NCBI GenBank assembly: GCA_016342755.1
Contig: JAEINS010000001.1
Coordinates: 395,301 to 459,300, forward strand
Length of the DNA: 64,000 bases
Source: Melioribacteraceae bacterium
Lineage (GTDB): Bacteria > Bacteroidota > Ignavibacteria > Ignavibacteriales > Melioribacteraceae
Direction: 5' to 3'
Below, piece by piece: positions 16,752 through 25,777 of the stretch. Positions within the stretch are counted from its first letter, which is position 1; every line of letters begins with the position of its first letter. The notes under the pieces are model-generated. The model saw only the letters and a list, made by a program, of their open reading frames with translations. It ran no database searches and was not told the origin of the DNA. Made by a program: the position numbers and the translations under genes.

Positions 16752-18596
16752 TTAATCCTTCTTTTCTAAATTATTTGCAGAAACTTTCTTTAGTAAGTTA
16801 CCGGAATAAGCTACTAATAATATTAGGATAAGAACTGTTGAAATTATTATTATTATTTTAAGAGCTGGTCTGAAAAAGAAAGTTAGAGAAAAAATATTCT
16901 GATAGATTGAACTTCTGTTCTCAAAATCTGCCGCTTTTAAAAATGTTTCCTTCCCGCTTAGTAAGCTCGATTCAACAGTTATATATTTGTTAAAGAAGTC
17001 AGAGCCTATGGAATGGCAATCGCTGCAGCCGTCTTTTCCTAATGATTGAAGTGCCGGTCTCACATTATGCGCAATGGGCCATGTATATGGAGCAGCTTTT
17101 TCATTTTCAGATTTAATTAGTTGTTTATTTGAAACAGAATATTTATTTCCCGAACTATAAAATGAAGCTTCACCATTAATTTCATCGATGTTATTAAGAG
17201 AATCCAAAACTGCTGTAATTAAGCTGTCGGATAATTTAGGCCATTCGCCAAAATTATAAAGAGTATCAAGACCTAACATTGGACGAACAATTTCTTCGGC
17301 AATCTTAATGTCTAAAGGTGAGAAAGCTGAGTCTGATTTAACTCCCCAAAACACTGGCCAAACTAAATGACCTGGTTCAATTTTCCCTTCATCATTTTCT
17401 GTTAATACAACAGTTTGAATATGAGGGAACTGATTACCATGTTTTGTTGATCCCTGCATTCCCATAAAATGATTTCTTGCAGTTTTTACGTACTCAGTGT
17501 TTTCTTTTCCTATAGCACCGGAATGACAAGTGGTACAAGCTAATTTTTCGAAGTGAACCGTTGGAAGTCCCGCATGTATTGGTCTTGGAGCTCCTAATAG
17601 TCCGCTTTCATTATGGCATCCTTCACAAGTATATTTTTCAGACTCTTCAGAGTTTTCTTTAGAATTGCCTCTAATAATATTATGATCTAATCCGTTTTTG
17701 TGGCAGTCAATACAATTTAAGCCGGATGTAATATGTACATCTTCATTATTCTTCCAGCCATGTTCAAATTGGCTATCAACAACTTTAGTTGAGTGACAGT
17801 AGTAACATCTCTCGTTTGGAACTTTACGGGTGATGTTAAAATTTACTTTTTCATCCTTATCAAATTTAGTTTTATCATACTCAACAGAAGGGGGCGACGA
17901 TGATCTCATATCGATGCTTAACAAAGAAGTAGTATTAAATGGGTCGTAATTATCGGGCATTTTAGAAGCATTGCCCTTAAACTCAGTTAAACTGCTGCTT
18001 GCCGAGGCTGCCCAGCTAAAATTTTCTTTTCTCATATTAGATGCGTATTCAGCTTTATCATAATATGGATCAGCATCATGACAGATTAAACAATTAGTTG
18101 ACATCTTTCCGGAAACTTGCCATCTAAAATAATTATCCGAATGTTCCAGGCTGTCTAACTCACTTAAATCGCCACCGGCATAATAAGGACCAAATCTTTT
18201 TAAGAAACTAAGATTTGAAACACCCATTTCCGAAGGTTTATATGTACCGTCCCATCCTCTAAAAGACAAAGGTATATTTGTAAGAATTGAAGCATCGCTG
18301 TAAATCCATGGTTCGCCTTTTCTGCCTTTAATTTCCGGGTTATCAAAGTTAAAGTGGAAACCATTACTTATAACATCATAGTTATGGCATTTGCCGCCGC
18401 AAGTTTCTTTTGTAGAGAACGGCATAGCTTGTAAATCGTTTTTAGAAATAACTAATCCCGAATGATCAAGTAATTTGATATTATGAACTGGATGAGTGCG
18501 ACTTCCATCAAACTCATCTCCAATTTTTTTCTCTTGTGCAAAAACAGTGTTTATAGCAAAGAGTATTAGAACAGAAAATAAAACAGCTTTTTTCAC
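16752..18596 (-). CDS. Membrane-anchored seven-haem cytochrome c with one CX3CH site
   Basis: A 614-residue exported multihaem cytochrome c. A signal peptide (ends near NTVFAQ) is followed by six canonical haem sites: CLICH, CYYCH, CIDCH, CEGCH, CTTCH and CSDCH. A seventh site near the N terminus reads CGGKCH (residues 66-71), with three residues between the cysteines. A C-terminal helix (about 576-598) should anchor the protein in the inner membrane facing the periplasm. The start is GTG at 18596, decided by AAGGAG at 18602-18607. The family resembles multihaem cytochromes of anaerobic or metal-reducing chains, but no close name was recognised. It sits directly after two Tat-exported Gfo/Idh/MocA genes and before a b-type-like membrane protein, so it may accept or deliver electrons for them. 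Confidence 0.85.
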   Translation of the reverse strand: MKKAVLFSVLILFAINTVFAQEKKIGDEFDGSRTHPVHNIKLLDHSGLVISKNDLQAMPFSTKETCGGKCHNYDVISNGFHFNFDNPEIKGRKGEPWIYSDASILTNIPLSFRGWDGTYKPSEMGVSNLSFLKRFGPYYAGGDLSELDSLEHSDNYFRWQVSGKMSTNCLICHDADPYYDKAEYASNMRKENFSWAASASSSLTEFKGNASKMPDNYDPFNTTSLLSIDMRSSSPPSVEYDKTKFDKDEKVNFNITRKVPNERCYYCHSTKVVDSQFEHGWKNNEDVHITSGLNCIDCHKNGLDHNIIRGNSKENSEESEKYTCEGCHNESGLLGAPRPIHAGLPTVHFEKLACTTCHSGAIGKENTEYVKTARNHFMGMQGSTKHGNQFPHIQTVVLTENDEGKIEPGHLVWPVFWGVKSDSAFSPLDIKIAEEIVRPMLGLDTLYNFGEWPKLSDSLITAVLDSLNNIDEINGEASFYSSGNKYSVSNKQLIKSENEKAAPYTWPIAHNVRPALQSLGKDGCSDCHSIGSDFFNKYITVESSLLSGKETFLKAADFENRSSIYQNIFSLTFFFRPALKIIIIISTVLILILLVAYSGNLLKKVSANNLEKKD

Positions 18597-18609
18597 TATA
18601 ACTCCTTTA

Positions 18610-19956
18610 CTATATATGAAACTCGTTTTTGTTAAATCTGATTTCTCTTTTTGCTTTTATAGCTTCATTAACTTTTAGAACCGCCACTGCAGTTTCATAA
18701 CCAATTTCTACCGGGCAATTCAATTTATCTTTACCACGGATAGAATTAAAGAAGTTTTCTAAATGAGGTTTATGATAAGGATCATTAAACTCAATTGGCA
18801 AAGTATGTTTTGGCGGAGCAACAGTTTCACGAACATCCAGAATAGCTTTTGTTTCAACTTTTTTTGCTTCTTCGGATGGCGCAACTACTATTCCTTTTGA
18901 AACCCACTGATCCCATGCCGGGGCGGTTGCTTCTTTAAAAACACCAACACGTCCGGCTGATTCAGAAATTGTTAAAGCTCCCTGATCGCCCATAAAGGTT
19001 TCAAAGTATCCTTGATTACTGTTGGTTGTAATTGTCTGGTAAAATGCCCGTACAATTCCATGATCAGTTTTATACTTAAATGTTGCAAGTACTGTGTCAT
19101 ACCATTCGTGTGTAGCCGGATCATAATAATCAGTTCCGCCGCTGGCAATAACAGATACCGGCGGTGTATTTAAAAACCAGCTGTAAATATCAATCTGATG
19201 TGAACCTAAATCCACAATTGGTCCGCCGCCTAATCCTTTATACCAGCGCCAGTTACGATGCTGATTCATATTTTTAAAACCATATTTTCTTAATACTGAA
19301 TTTGGTATAGCCTTATTTTTTGGCCATCCATTATCAGGCTGAACAGATCTGTTCCACTGACCGTTAATGGTTGTTATTTTGCCTAAAAGACCTGCATCCT
19401 GTATTAAATTGTTATAACAATGAATATAATTAGGATTACTTCTGCGCTGATGACCAATCTGTACTAAACGTCCTGTTCTTCGGGCTGCGTTAACAATCTG
19501 GCGCGCGCCTTCTAATGTATTCGACATTTCTTTTTCACAATAAACATGAAGTCCGGCTTCCATACAATCTACGGCATGTTTAGCATGCCAGAAATCGGGA
19601 GTAGCAACAATAACCGCGTCCAGATCTTTTTCTTTCGCAAGCATTTCACGGTAATCTTCGTATGCGTTTAATTCATGGCCATATTTTTTAAGAAGTCTAT
19701 AAGCCCTTTTCTGATTATAGTCCTGCCAAATATCACAAACAGCTTTAAATTTTATATTCGGAATTTTTAAACACGCATTCATTAAAACCTGACCCTGAGA
19801 ACCGGTTCCTAATAACGCAACGTTTAAATCATTAGTTACAGAGCTTTGTGCATTTGTTTTAATATACGGCGATAAAATTATTCCTGCTCCGGCCGCCGCA
19901 GTTAGCTTAAGAAAATTTCTTCTATCAATATTAGTATTTGAATCTTTTTTAATCAT
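18610..19956 (-). CDS. Tat-exported Gfo/Idh/MocA oxidoreductase (EKE variant)
   Basis: A 448-residue Gfo/Idh/MocA family protein with a twin-arginine signal (IDRRNFLKLTAAAGAG) cleaved near TNAQS. The Rossmann motif is ALLGTGSQGQ. The family EKP motif appears as CEKEMSN, keeping the lysine but replacing the usual proline. The substrate-site motif is VDLGSHQIDIYSW. ATG 19956 is used; a longer frame from a TTG at 19986 would overlap the upstream gene and displaces the signal peptide. Expected chemistry is hydride transfer to or from NAD(P) on a sugar hydroxyl, probably with tightly bound cofactor if active in the periplasm, as known for glucose-fructose oxidoreductase. It lies 17 bases after a second oxidoreductase gene and 13 bases before the multihaem cytochrome. 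Confidence 0.85.
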   Translation of the reverse strand: MIKKDSNTNIDRRNFLKLTAAAGAGIILSPYIKTNAQSSVTNDLNVALLGTGSQGQVLMNACLKIPNIKFKAVCDIWQDYNQKRAYRLLKKYGHELNAYEDYREMLAKEKDLDAVIVATPDFWHAKHAVDCMEAGLHVYCEKEMSNTLEGARQIVNAARRTGRLVQIGHQRRSNPNYIHCYNNLIQDAGLLGKITTINGQWNRSVQPDNGWPKNKAIPNSVLRKYGFKNMNQHRNWRWYKGLGGGPIVDLGSHQIDIYSWFLNTPPVSVIASGGTDYYDPATHEWYDTVLATFKYKTDHGIVRAFYQTITTNSNQGYFETFMGDQGALTISESAGRVGVFKEATAPAWDQWVSKGIVVAPSEEAKKVETKAILDVRETVAPPKHTLPIEFNDPYHKPHLENFFNSIRGKDKLNCPVEIGYETAVAVLKVNEAIKAKREIRFNKNEFHI

Positions 19957-19973
19957 TTTAATAGCTCTCACTT

Positions 19974-21344
19974 TTATAATTTCCAACCTGGTGCGTATTC
20001 ATAATGAAGAAGATCATTTGCTTCAGGAACGTTTGTAAATTCTCCTTTTTCTCCATCATATTCCAGAATAGTGTTTTTATCTTTTAATCTTACTGCTATA
20101 TTGCCAAGTAACATTACTTCAGTTAGTTTAGCTGCATATTCAAAATCAGTTGTACTTTTAGTACCGTTTTTAATAGCATCAATCCATTCCTGATGAATTC
20201 CGGGTGATCTTTCGATAGTTTTTTCCGGGCGCTTATATTCTTTCATAAAAGTTTCTGGAAATAATCTTGGACCGGAACCGTATGTAGAATGCATAAGTTT
20301 TCCTTTTGAACCATAATAAACTACTCCGCCGCCAGAGTCTCCAATTTGTCTGCCAGGTTCCAGATCTTCAGGACGTTCGGGCATTAAACCGCCATCATAC
20401 CATTTAAATGTAACCGGAGGTTTTCCGTCTCTTTCAGGGAAAGTCCATGTAATAATTTCAGCTTCGGGGTAACATTCGCTGTTAAAATTAGTTGATGATG
20501 CCTGTATTGTTTTAGGTAAGCCTAAATCTAAAGCCCAGAAAGGATGATCCATAATATGAGCGCCCATATCACCAATTGCGCCGGTTCCAAAATCCCATCT
20601 TCCTCTCCATGAGAATGGATGATAATCTGGATGATATGCTCTAAAAGGAGCAGGTCCTAACCAGGAAATCCAATCTAAGGTTGGCGGAACCGAAGGAATT
20701 TCTTTTGTTCTTTCAATCATACCCTGAGGCCATATTGGTCTGTTAGTAAATGCATCAACTTTAGTTACATCGCCAATTGCGCCATCCCAGATCCATTCGT
20801 TAACCAAACGTGCCGCTTCACCTGCGTGACCCTGATTACCCATCTGTGAAACAATTTTATTTTCTTTTGCAAATTTTGCCAATGTTCTGGCTTCTTTAAC
20901 TGTGTGAGTCAGTGGCTTTTGTACAAAAACATGAATTCCTCTTCGCATTGCTTCCATAGCAATTACTGCATGAGTATGATCCGGAGTACTTATTGTAACA
21001 GCCTCAATATCTTTTTCTTTGTCAAGCATTACTCTAAAATCTCTGTAAACCTTTAGATCAGGATGTCTTAGTCTGGCAGCTTCACCTTGTGTATCGTCAA
21101 CATCACATAAAGCAACTACATTTTCGTGCGCAACAGCATTTGAATCAGAGTTGCCTTTTCCGCCAATTCCAATATTAGCAATATGAAGAATATCACTTGG
21201 AGCTCTGTAACCCTGGCCTCCTAATACGTGGCGGGGAACTATGCTAAATGCAGCAGCCGCTAAAGTTGTTCTTCCGATAAATTGTCTTCTTGAAATTCCG
21301 TTATCAGAGCTATGAGTCTGATTTTGACTTTTTTTGGTGCTCAT
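19974..21344 (-). CDS. Tat-exported Gfo/Idh/MocA oxidoreductase (QKP paralogue A)
   Basis: A 456-residue Gfo/Idh/MocA protein with a Tat signal (ISRRQFIGRTTLAAAAF). The Rossmann segment starts at HIANIGIGGKG. The catalytic lysine motif is VQKPLTH, Gln in place of Glu. The substrate-site motif is IGDMGAHIMDHPFWALDLG. It is closely related to the product of the gene at 29735: both share IVPR-VLG after the signal, APSD, QKPLTHTV, the PYHPDYHP segment and the E-LE-GR...G-KGKLMH segment. The two paralogues are encoded on opposite sides of the divergent control region. GGAG stands just upstream of the ATG. It is the first gene of the leftward seven-gene unit. The likely substrate is a glycoside or sugar in the periplasm; the specific reaction is not known. 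Confidence 0.88.
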   Translation of the reverse strand: MSTKKSQNQTHSSDNGISRRQFIGRTTLAAAAFSIVPRHVLGGQGYRAPSDILHIANIGIGGKGNSDSNAVAHENVVALCDVDDTQGEAARLRHPDLKVYRDFRVMLDKEKDIEAVTISTPDHTHAVIAMEAMRRGIHVFVQKPLTHTVKEARTLAKFAKENKIVSQMGNQGHAGEAARLVNEWIWDGAIGDVTKVDAFTNRPIWPQGMIERTKEIPSVPPTLDWISWLGPAPFRAYHPDYHPFSWRGRWDFGTGAIGDMGAHIMDHPFWALDLGLPKTIQASSTNFNSECYPEAEIITWTFPERDGKPPVTFKWYDGGLMPERPEDLEPGRQIGDSGGGVVYYGSKGKLMHSTYGSGPRLFPETFMKEYKRPEKTIERSPGIHQEWIDAIKNGTKSTTDFEYAAKLTEVMLLGNIAVRLKDKNTILEYDGEKGEFTNVPEANDLLHYEYAPGWKL

Positions 21345-21435
21345 ATTTTCTCCTTAAAATCAGGTAAAATTATTATTATTTTAAAACCTTATGTCTTCTA
21401 GAATAATTGGGAAAAAAATATTAAGTTTATTATCG

Positions 21436-21445
21436 TAATCGATTA
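21436..21445. promoter_or_regulatory. Operator-like palindrome at the predicted leftward start site
   Basis: TAATCGATTA is a perfect 10-base palindrome centred on ATCGAT, extending imperfectly to 16 bases. It begins seven bases downstream of the -7 box of the leftward promoter, which is a usual position for a repressor. A longer palindrome with the same core lies at the promoter of the ThuA gene. The binding protein is unknown; no regulator gene was recognised in the window. Confidence 0.45.
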
Positions 21446-21452
21446 AGAAGTG

Positions 21453-21483
21453 CAAATTTATAAATATTTTACTTCATAACAAA
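21453..21483 (-). promoter_or_regulatory. Bacteroidota-type promoter of the leftward oxidoreductase-cytochrome unit
   Basis: Read on the minus strand, TTTG (21483-21480) is followed by 19 bases and then TAAATTTG (21460-21453). This is an exact match to the -33/-7 consensus TTTG-N19-TAnnTTTG recognised by the Bacteroidota primary sigma factor. Transcription should begin near 21446, giving a leader of about 100 bases before the ATG at 21344. Confidence 0.7.
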
Positions 21484-21861
21484 ATTGATTACAAGTTTAC
21501 TTTGATTTTCAAAATTAGGCTATATTACTTTTAAAAACAATGTTGCAACTGTGTAAAACAGTGAATTATTTAATTTTTCAACGGTTTTCAACTAACATTT
21601 TTACGTGAATATGTGGATATTTAACTTAGAAATTTTTGTTCGATATAAATTATTAAATTCAGTTTTGTTTTATTAAAATTTTTTGGCGAATCAAATATGA
21701 AAAAAAGAATCGGTTTGATGAATAAAAGAATAGGGAAATGGCATATATGATTCTTTTTAACCGATTCGTATTTAAACATTCAGAACTGACCCGTATTGTA
21801 AATTATTACTTTTCAATTTCCAATTTTACTATCATCATTCATAGCCGCATTAGAGGTTCAA

Positions 21862-23073
21862 ATGTCAATTAATATACGTTTAAGTATAATGATGTTTCTG
21901 CAATACGCAATTTGGGGTGCCTGGTATGTTACTGTAGGTAATTTTATGAGTGTATCCGGAATGGACTCTGTAATTCATTGGGCATACACAGTTAGTCCTA
22001 TTGCCGCCATAATTTCACCATTTTTTTTAAGTATGGTTGCCGACAGGTATTTTGCTACGGAAAAAGTATTAGCTGTTTTACAAATATTAGGCGGAATTGC
22101 ACTTTTAGCGGCTCCTGCGATGGCAGAAATTTCACCTACAATTTTTATACTTACTTTACTAATTAATATGATTTGTTATATGCCAACCATTGGACTTACA
22201 AATTCGATGGCATTTGCGCACATGACTGATCAGGAGAAGCAATTCCCGATAATTAGAGTTTTTGGAACTATCGGGTGGATTGCTGCCGGGATTTTTGTCT
22301 CAGGAATTTTGGAAGCTGATAAAACGGATATCCCGTTTTTGGTTGCGGGAGTATTAAGCATTTTTATGGGATTATTCAGTTTTGTACTGCCTCACACTCC
22401 GCCGCCGGCCGCCGGCCAAAAAACAACATTTAGACAAATTATTGGTATTGAAGCATTCAATAAAATAAAAAGTAAACCATTCATAGTATTTTTAGTCAGT
22501 TCATTTTTAATCTGCATTCCATTGGCGGTTTATTATTCTTATGCGCCAGTGTTTGTGAATGCCTCCGGTCTGGAAAATCCGGCATTCAAAATGTCATTCG
22601 GACAAATGTCAGAAGCTCTGTTTATAATAATGATGCCGCTGTTGTTTCCAATATTTGGAATAAAAAGGATGCTTTTAATTGGAATGGGCGCATGGGCACT
22701 GCGATATGCTTTGTTTGCTTTTGGTGCTCCAGATACAGTGAGCTGGATGATTTTAACCGGAATTATTTTGCATGGCATTTGTTATGATTTTTTCTTTGTA
22801 GCAGGCTTTATTTATGTTGATAAAAAAGCGGTCCCGGAGATTAGGGCACAGGCGCAGGGATTTGTTGTGCTGGCAACATACGGAGTAGGAATGTTAATAG
22901 GTTCTCAAATTGCCGGATATATATACAACAATATTGTTACCGATTCCTCAAATGCAATGCTGCAATGGAAACAGTTTTGGTTTGTTCCCGCAATTTTATC
23001 GGTTCTTGTAATGATATTTTTCTGGATTATGTTCAAGGATAAAGAAGTTGAAAAAAACAGAGGTCCTTTATGA
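21862..23073 (+). CDS. MFS transporter, nucleoside/sugar:H+ symporter (NupG/NHS) type
   Basis: A 403-residue, 12-helix major facilitator protein. The opening FLQYAIWGAWYVTVGNFM, the middle DRYFATEKVLA loop and the segment AFAHMTDQEKQFPIIRVFGTIGWI are characteristic of the NupG/XapB nucleoside:H+ symporter-like group. Many Bacteroidota and planctomycete members of that group sit in sugar loci. It is the first gene of the rightward unit and overlaps the next gene by four bases (ATGA), so translation is coupled to a cytoplasmic Gfo/Idh/MocA oxidoreductase. Import of a released or 3-keto sugar is the likely role; the exact substrate cannot be read from the sequence. Confidence 0.85.
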   Translation: MSINIRLSIMMFLQYAIWGAWYVTVGNFMSVSGMDSVIHWAYTVSPIAAIISPFFLSMVADRYFATEKVLAVLQILGGIALLAAPAMAEISPTIFILTLLINMICYMPTIGLTNSMAFAHMTDQEKQFPIIRVFGTIGWIAAGIFVSGILEADKTDIPFLVAGVLSIFMGLFSFVLPHTPPPAAGQKTTFRQIIGIEAFNKIKSKPFIVFLVSSFLICIPLAVYYSYAPVFVNASGLENPAFKMSFGQMSEALFIIMMPLLFPIFGIKRMLLIGMGAWALRYALFAFGAPDTVSWMILTGIILHGICYDFFFVAGFIYVDKKAVPEIRAQAQGFVVLATYGVGMLIGSQIAGYIYNNIVTDSSNAMLQWKQFWFVPAILSVLVMIFFWIMFKDKEVEKNRGPL

Positions 23074-24317
23074 AAAAAAGATTAAATGTTGGTTTTATTG
23101 GAACCGGATTTATTGGACAATTTCATATCAGATCATGGATTTCGGTACGTGATGCTGATATAAACGGTATCTTTGATAAAAATGAAGAATCAGCAATTGA
23201 AGCTGCCAGTTTAGTGAAATCTCTTAAAGTCGGTGATCCGAAGATTTATAAGTCAGTAACAGAGATGGTTTCTGATCCGGCAATTGACGCGGTATGGATA
23301 TTAACTCCAAATTTTACACGATTAGAAGTTATGCAGGAAATTGTAAATACAATTGATAGCGGAAAAGGGAACTTAATTGGAGTTGCCTGCGAAAAACCTC
23401 TTGGGCGCAATGTTGCGGAAGCTAAAAAAATGTTAGAACTGGTTCAAAAAGTCGGGATATTGGACGGATATTTAGAGGATCAGTTATTCTCGCCAACCAC
23501 AATCAGGGGCAAAGAATTATTATGGTCCCGCGGGGCAGAATTAGCCGGACGTCCTTATCTGGCAAGAGCAGCCGAGGAACACAGCGGTCCGCATATGCCT
23601 TGGTTTTGGGAAGGAGAATTGCAAGGCGGCGGTGTATTAAACGATATGATGTGCCATTCAGTAGAAGTAGCAAGGCATTTATTAACTGAACCGGGAAAAC
23701 CCCGTACAAGTTTAACTCCTGTTAAAGTAACAGCTCATACCGAATGTTTAAAATGGCAGAGAGAAAAATACGCAGGTCAACTGGCTGAATTAAGCGGAGG
23801 AAAACTTAATTATAAAGAGAGACCAAGCGAAGATTATGCACGTTCTGTAATAGAATATAAAGATGAAAACGGTACAAAAGTAATTGTTGAAACTACTACT
23901 TCGTGGTGTTATGTGGGTGCCGGATTACGTCTGAGTATGGAAGTTCTGGGCCCGGAATATTCACTTTCTATAAATTCTCTTGATACTGATATGAAACTTT
24001 TTTTAAGCAGGGGAATTAAGGGAGCTGAAGGTGAAGACCTTGTAGAAAAGCAGAATGCCGAAACAGGGTTAATGCCTATTGTTGCTAATGAAGAAAATGC
24101 TTACGGCTACGATGTTGAAAATAGACACATGGTAGAATCTTTTCTTGATGGAAAAAGACCAAAAGAAAATTTTAGCGACGGTGTGAATGTAACTGAATTG
24201 TTAATGACGGCATACAAAAGTGCTGAAGAAGAGAGAACAATTGAATTCCCTCCACCGGATTTAGATAAGTTTATACCAAAGGTTGCACAAGGTAAATGGA
24301 ATCCAAATAATAAATAA
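23070..24317 (+). CDS. Cytoplasmic Gfo/Idh/MocA oxidoreductase
   Basis: A 415-residue Gfo/Idh/MocA protein without any signal peptide; the Rossmann fold begins at once (LNVGFIGTGFIGQFH). The catalytic lysine lies in CEKPLGR. The usual histidine motif appears as LNDMMCHSVEVARH. It overlaps the MFS gene by four bases, so the enzyme probably works on the transported compound in the cytoplasm, for example reducing a keto-sugar or oxidising an imported glycoside with NAD(P). This is one of only two family members in the window that are clearly cytoplasmic, the other being at 52266. Confidence 0.87.
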   Translation: MKKRLNVGFIGTGFIGQFHIRSWISVRDADINGIFDKNEESAIEAASLVKSLKVGDPKIYKSVTEMVSDPAIDAVWILTPNFTRLEVMQEIVNTIDSGKGNLIGVACEKPLGRNVAEAKKMLELVQKVGILDGYLEDQLFSPTTIRGKELLWSRGAELAGRPYLARAAEEHSGPHMPWFWEGELQGGGVLNDMMCHSVEVARHLLTEPGKPRTSLTPVKVTAHTECLKWQREKYAGQLAELSGGKLNYKERPSEDYARSVIEYKDENGTKVIVETTTSWCYVGAGLRLSMEVLGPEYSLSINSLDTDMKLFLSRGIKGAEGEDLVEKQNAETGLMPIVANEENAYGYDVENRHMVESFLDGKRPKENFSDGVNVTELLMTAYKSAEEERTIEFPPPDLDKFIPKVAQGKWNPNNK

Positions 24318-24333
24318 AGGAATTGTAAAAATT

Positions 24334-25767
24334 ATGAAAAAATTTCCCCTATTAGTAATGTGTTTTGTTATTGTTTTTTCTTCATTAACTATTGGACAAA
24401 ACAAATCTGAAAGATTGTATTACAAGGATGTAAAGATTAAAGAAATTCCTGCCGCCATGCAGTGCTGGACTTTTAGAAAATTTTCATTTATGGAAACTTT
24501 GCCAAAAGTAGAAGAATTAGGAATTAAGTATTTAGAAGCATACCCGGGACAAAAATTATATCCTGATAACGAAGATAAAAAAGTTGGTCCTGGTTTAGCT
24601 GAAGAAGATATTAAAGCTATTAAGGATGCGCTAAAAAAACACGGAATTACTCTAAAAGCCTTTGGTGTAACTAATTTTGATCCAAGTATTGAAGCAGCCC
24701 GGCCTACATTTGAGTTTGCTAAGACAATGGGAATTAAAGTTATTGTAATTGAACCGCAATATGACGATTACAAATTTATTGAAGAATTGGTAAAAGAATA
24801 CAATATAAAAGTTGCCGTTCATAATCATGCAAAACCTTCTAAATATTGGAATCCGGAAACTGTATTAAAAAATGTTAAAGGTCTTGATAAACGAATTGGT
24901 GTTGCCGGAGATACTGGTCATTGGCTGCGCTCTGGAATTGATCCGGTAGATGCGCTTCAGTTATGCGGCGATAGATTGTTAAATCTTCATCTTAAAGATC
25001 TTGATGAGGCCGGAATTGTAGAAGCACAGGATGTGCCATTTGGAACAGGAAAAGTGAATGTTCACGATATATTGGCGCAGTTAACATTAATGGATTACAG
25101 AGGAACGTTTTCTGTTGAACACGAAAGACAATCAGACGAAATGAATCCTTGTCCGCCAATTAAAAAAGGTTTGGAGTATATAAACTCAATAACTTATTAC
25201 AAAGGCTACAATGAGCTTTTAAGTAATTGGGACGGCAAATATTTTAAACATGGCTGGAATCATTATGGACCCGGACATTTTGTATTAGATCAGGAAACTG
25301 GTGAACTTCTTGCTTTTGGCGGAATGGGATTATTATGGTACAGTGCAAAACAATTTGAAGATTTTGTGTTAGATCTGGAGTTTAAATGTCATGATCAAAA
25401 TACAAATTCGGGTGTATTTTACAGAGTTCCGGAATTTGTAACCAGCGACGATTACATTTATCATGCTTTCGAAATTCAAATTTATGATAGCGAGGAACCT
25501 GGAGAACATAGTACAGCGGCAATTTATGATGCTGAACCGGCAAAGCTAAATAATTCTTATGAAACTGGCGATTGGAATCATTATAGAATTACCGTTATTA
25601 AAGATGAAGTGAAAGTTGAATTGAATGGTGTTGAAGTAAATAATTGGAAGATGGAGCCAAGAGGAAAGATTAAAGATTTTGCTATGAAAGGTTTTATCGG
25701 GTTACAAAACCATGATAGTCATGCTAAAGTAAGCTTCCGCAATATTTTTGTTAAAGAGTTAAAGTAA
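24334..25767 (+). CDS. Exported fusion: TIM-barrel sugar isomerase/epimerase + DUF1080 (3-keto-disaccharide hydrolase)
   Basis: A 477-residue exported protein with two enzymatic domains. The signal peptide ends near LTIGQ. Residues about 35-285 are an AP-endonuclease-2-like TIM barrel of the sugar phosphate isomerase/epimerase superfamily. Metal-site residues are visible in VIEPQ, VAVHNHAKP, GDTGHW, NLHLKD and SVEHE. Residues about 295-477 are a DUF1080 domain, known in Pfam as the 3-keto-disaccharide hydrolase fold, a concanavalin-like jelly roll (LEFKCHDQNTNSGVFYR, GDWNHYRI, GFIGLQNHDS). Together they suggest two consecutive steps on a 3-keto-glycoside in one polypeptide. ATG 24334 is used; the frame from 24283 overlaps the previous gene and hides the signal. 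A terminator hairpin follows. Confidence 0.85.
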   Translation: MKKFPLLVMCFVIVFSSLTIGQNKSERLYYKDVKIKEIPAAMQCWTFRKFSFMETLPKVEELGIKYLEAYPGQKLYPDNEDKKVGPGLAEEDIKAIKDALKKHGITLKAFGVTNFDPSIEAARPTFEFAKTMGIKVIVIEPQYDDYKFIEELVKEYNIKVAVHNHAKPSKYWNPETVLKNVKGLDKRIGVAGDTGHWLRSGIDPVDALQLCGDRLLNLHLKDLDEAGIVEAQDVPFGTGKVNVHDILAQLTLMDYRGTFSVEHERQSDEMNPCPPIKKGLEYINSITYYKGYNELLSNWDGKYFKHGWNHYGPGHFVLDQETGELLAFGGMGLLWYSAKQFEDFVLDLEFKCHDQNTNSGVFYRVPEFVTSDDYIYHAFEIQIYDSEEPGEHSTAAIYDAEPAKLNNSYETGDWNHYRITVIKDEVKVELNGVEVNNWKMEPRGKIKDFAMKGFIGLQNHDSHAKVSFRNIFVKELK

Positions 25768-25777
25768 ATAAATAAAA

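Larger units (their letters stand above)
21345..21861. promoter_or_regulatory. Divergent control region between the two oxidoreductase units
   Basis: 517 bases without a gene, more AT-rich than its surroundings. It contains a complete leftward promoter and an operator-like palindrome, listed separately. It also has an inverted repeat near the rightward gene: GAATCGGTT (21707-21715) and AACCGATTC (21759-21767), 43 bases apart, nested with AAAAAGAATC (21702-21711) against GATTCTTTTT (21749-21758). For the rightward MFS gene a weak -7-like TACTTTTC is seen at 21807-21814 without a clear -33 box. No small gene or structured RNA was recognised in it. Confidence 0.6.
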
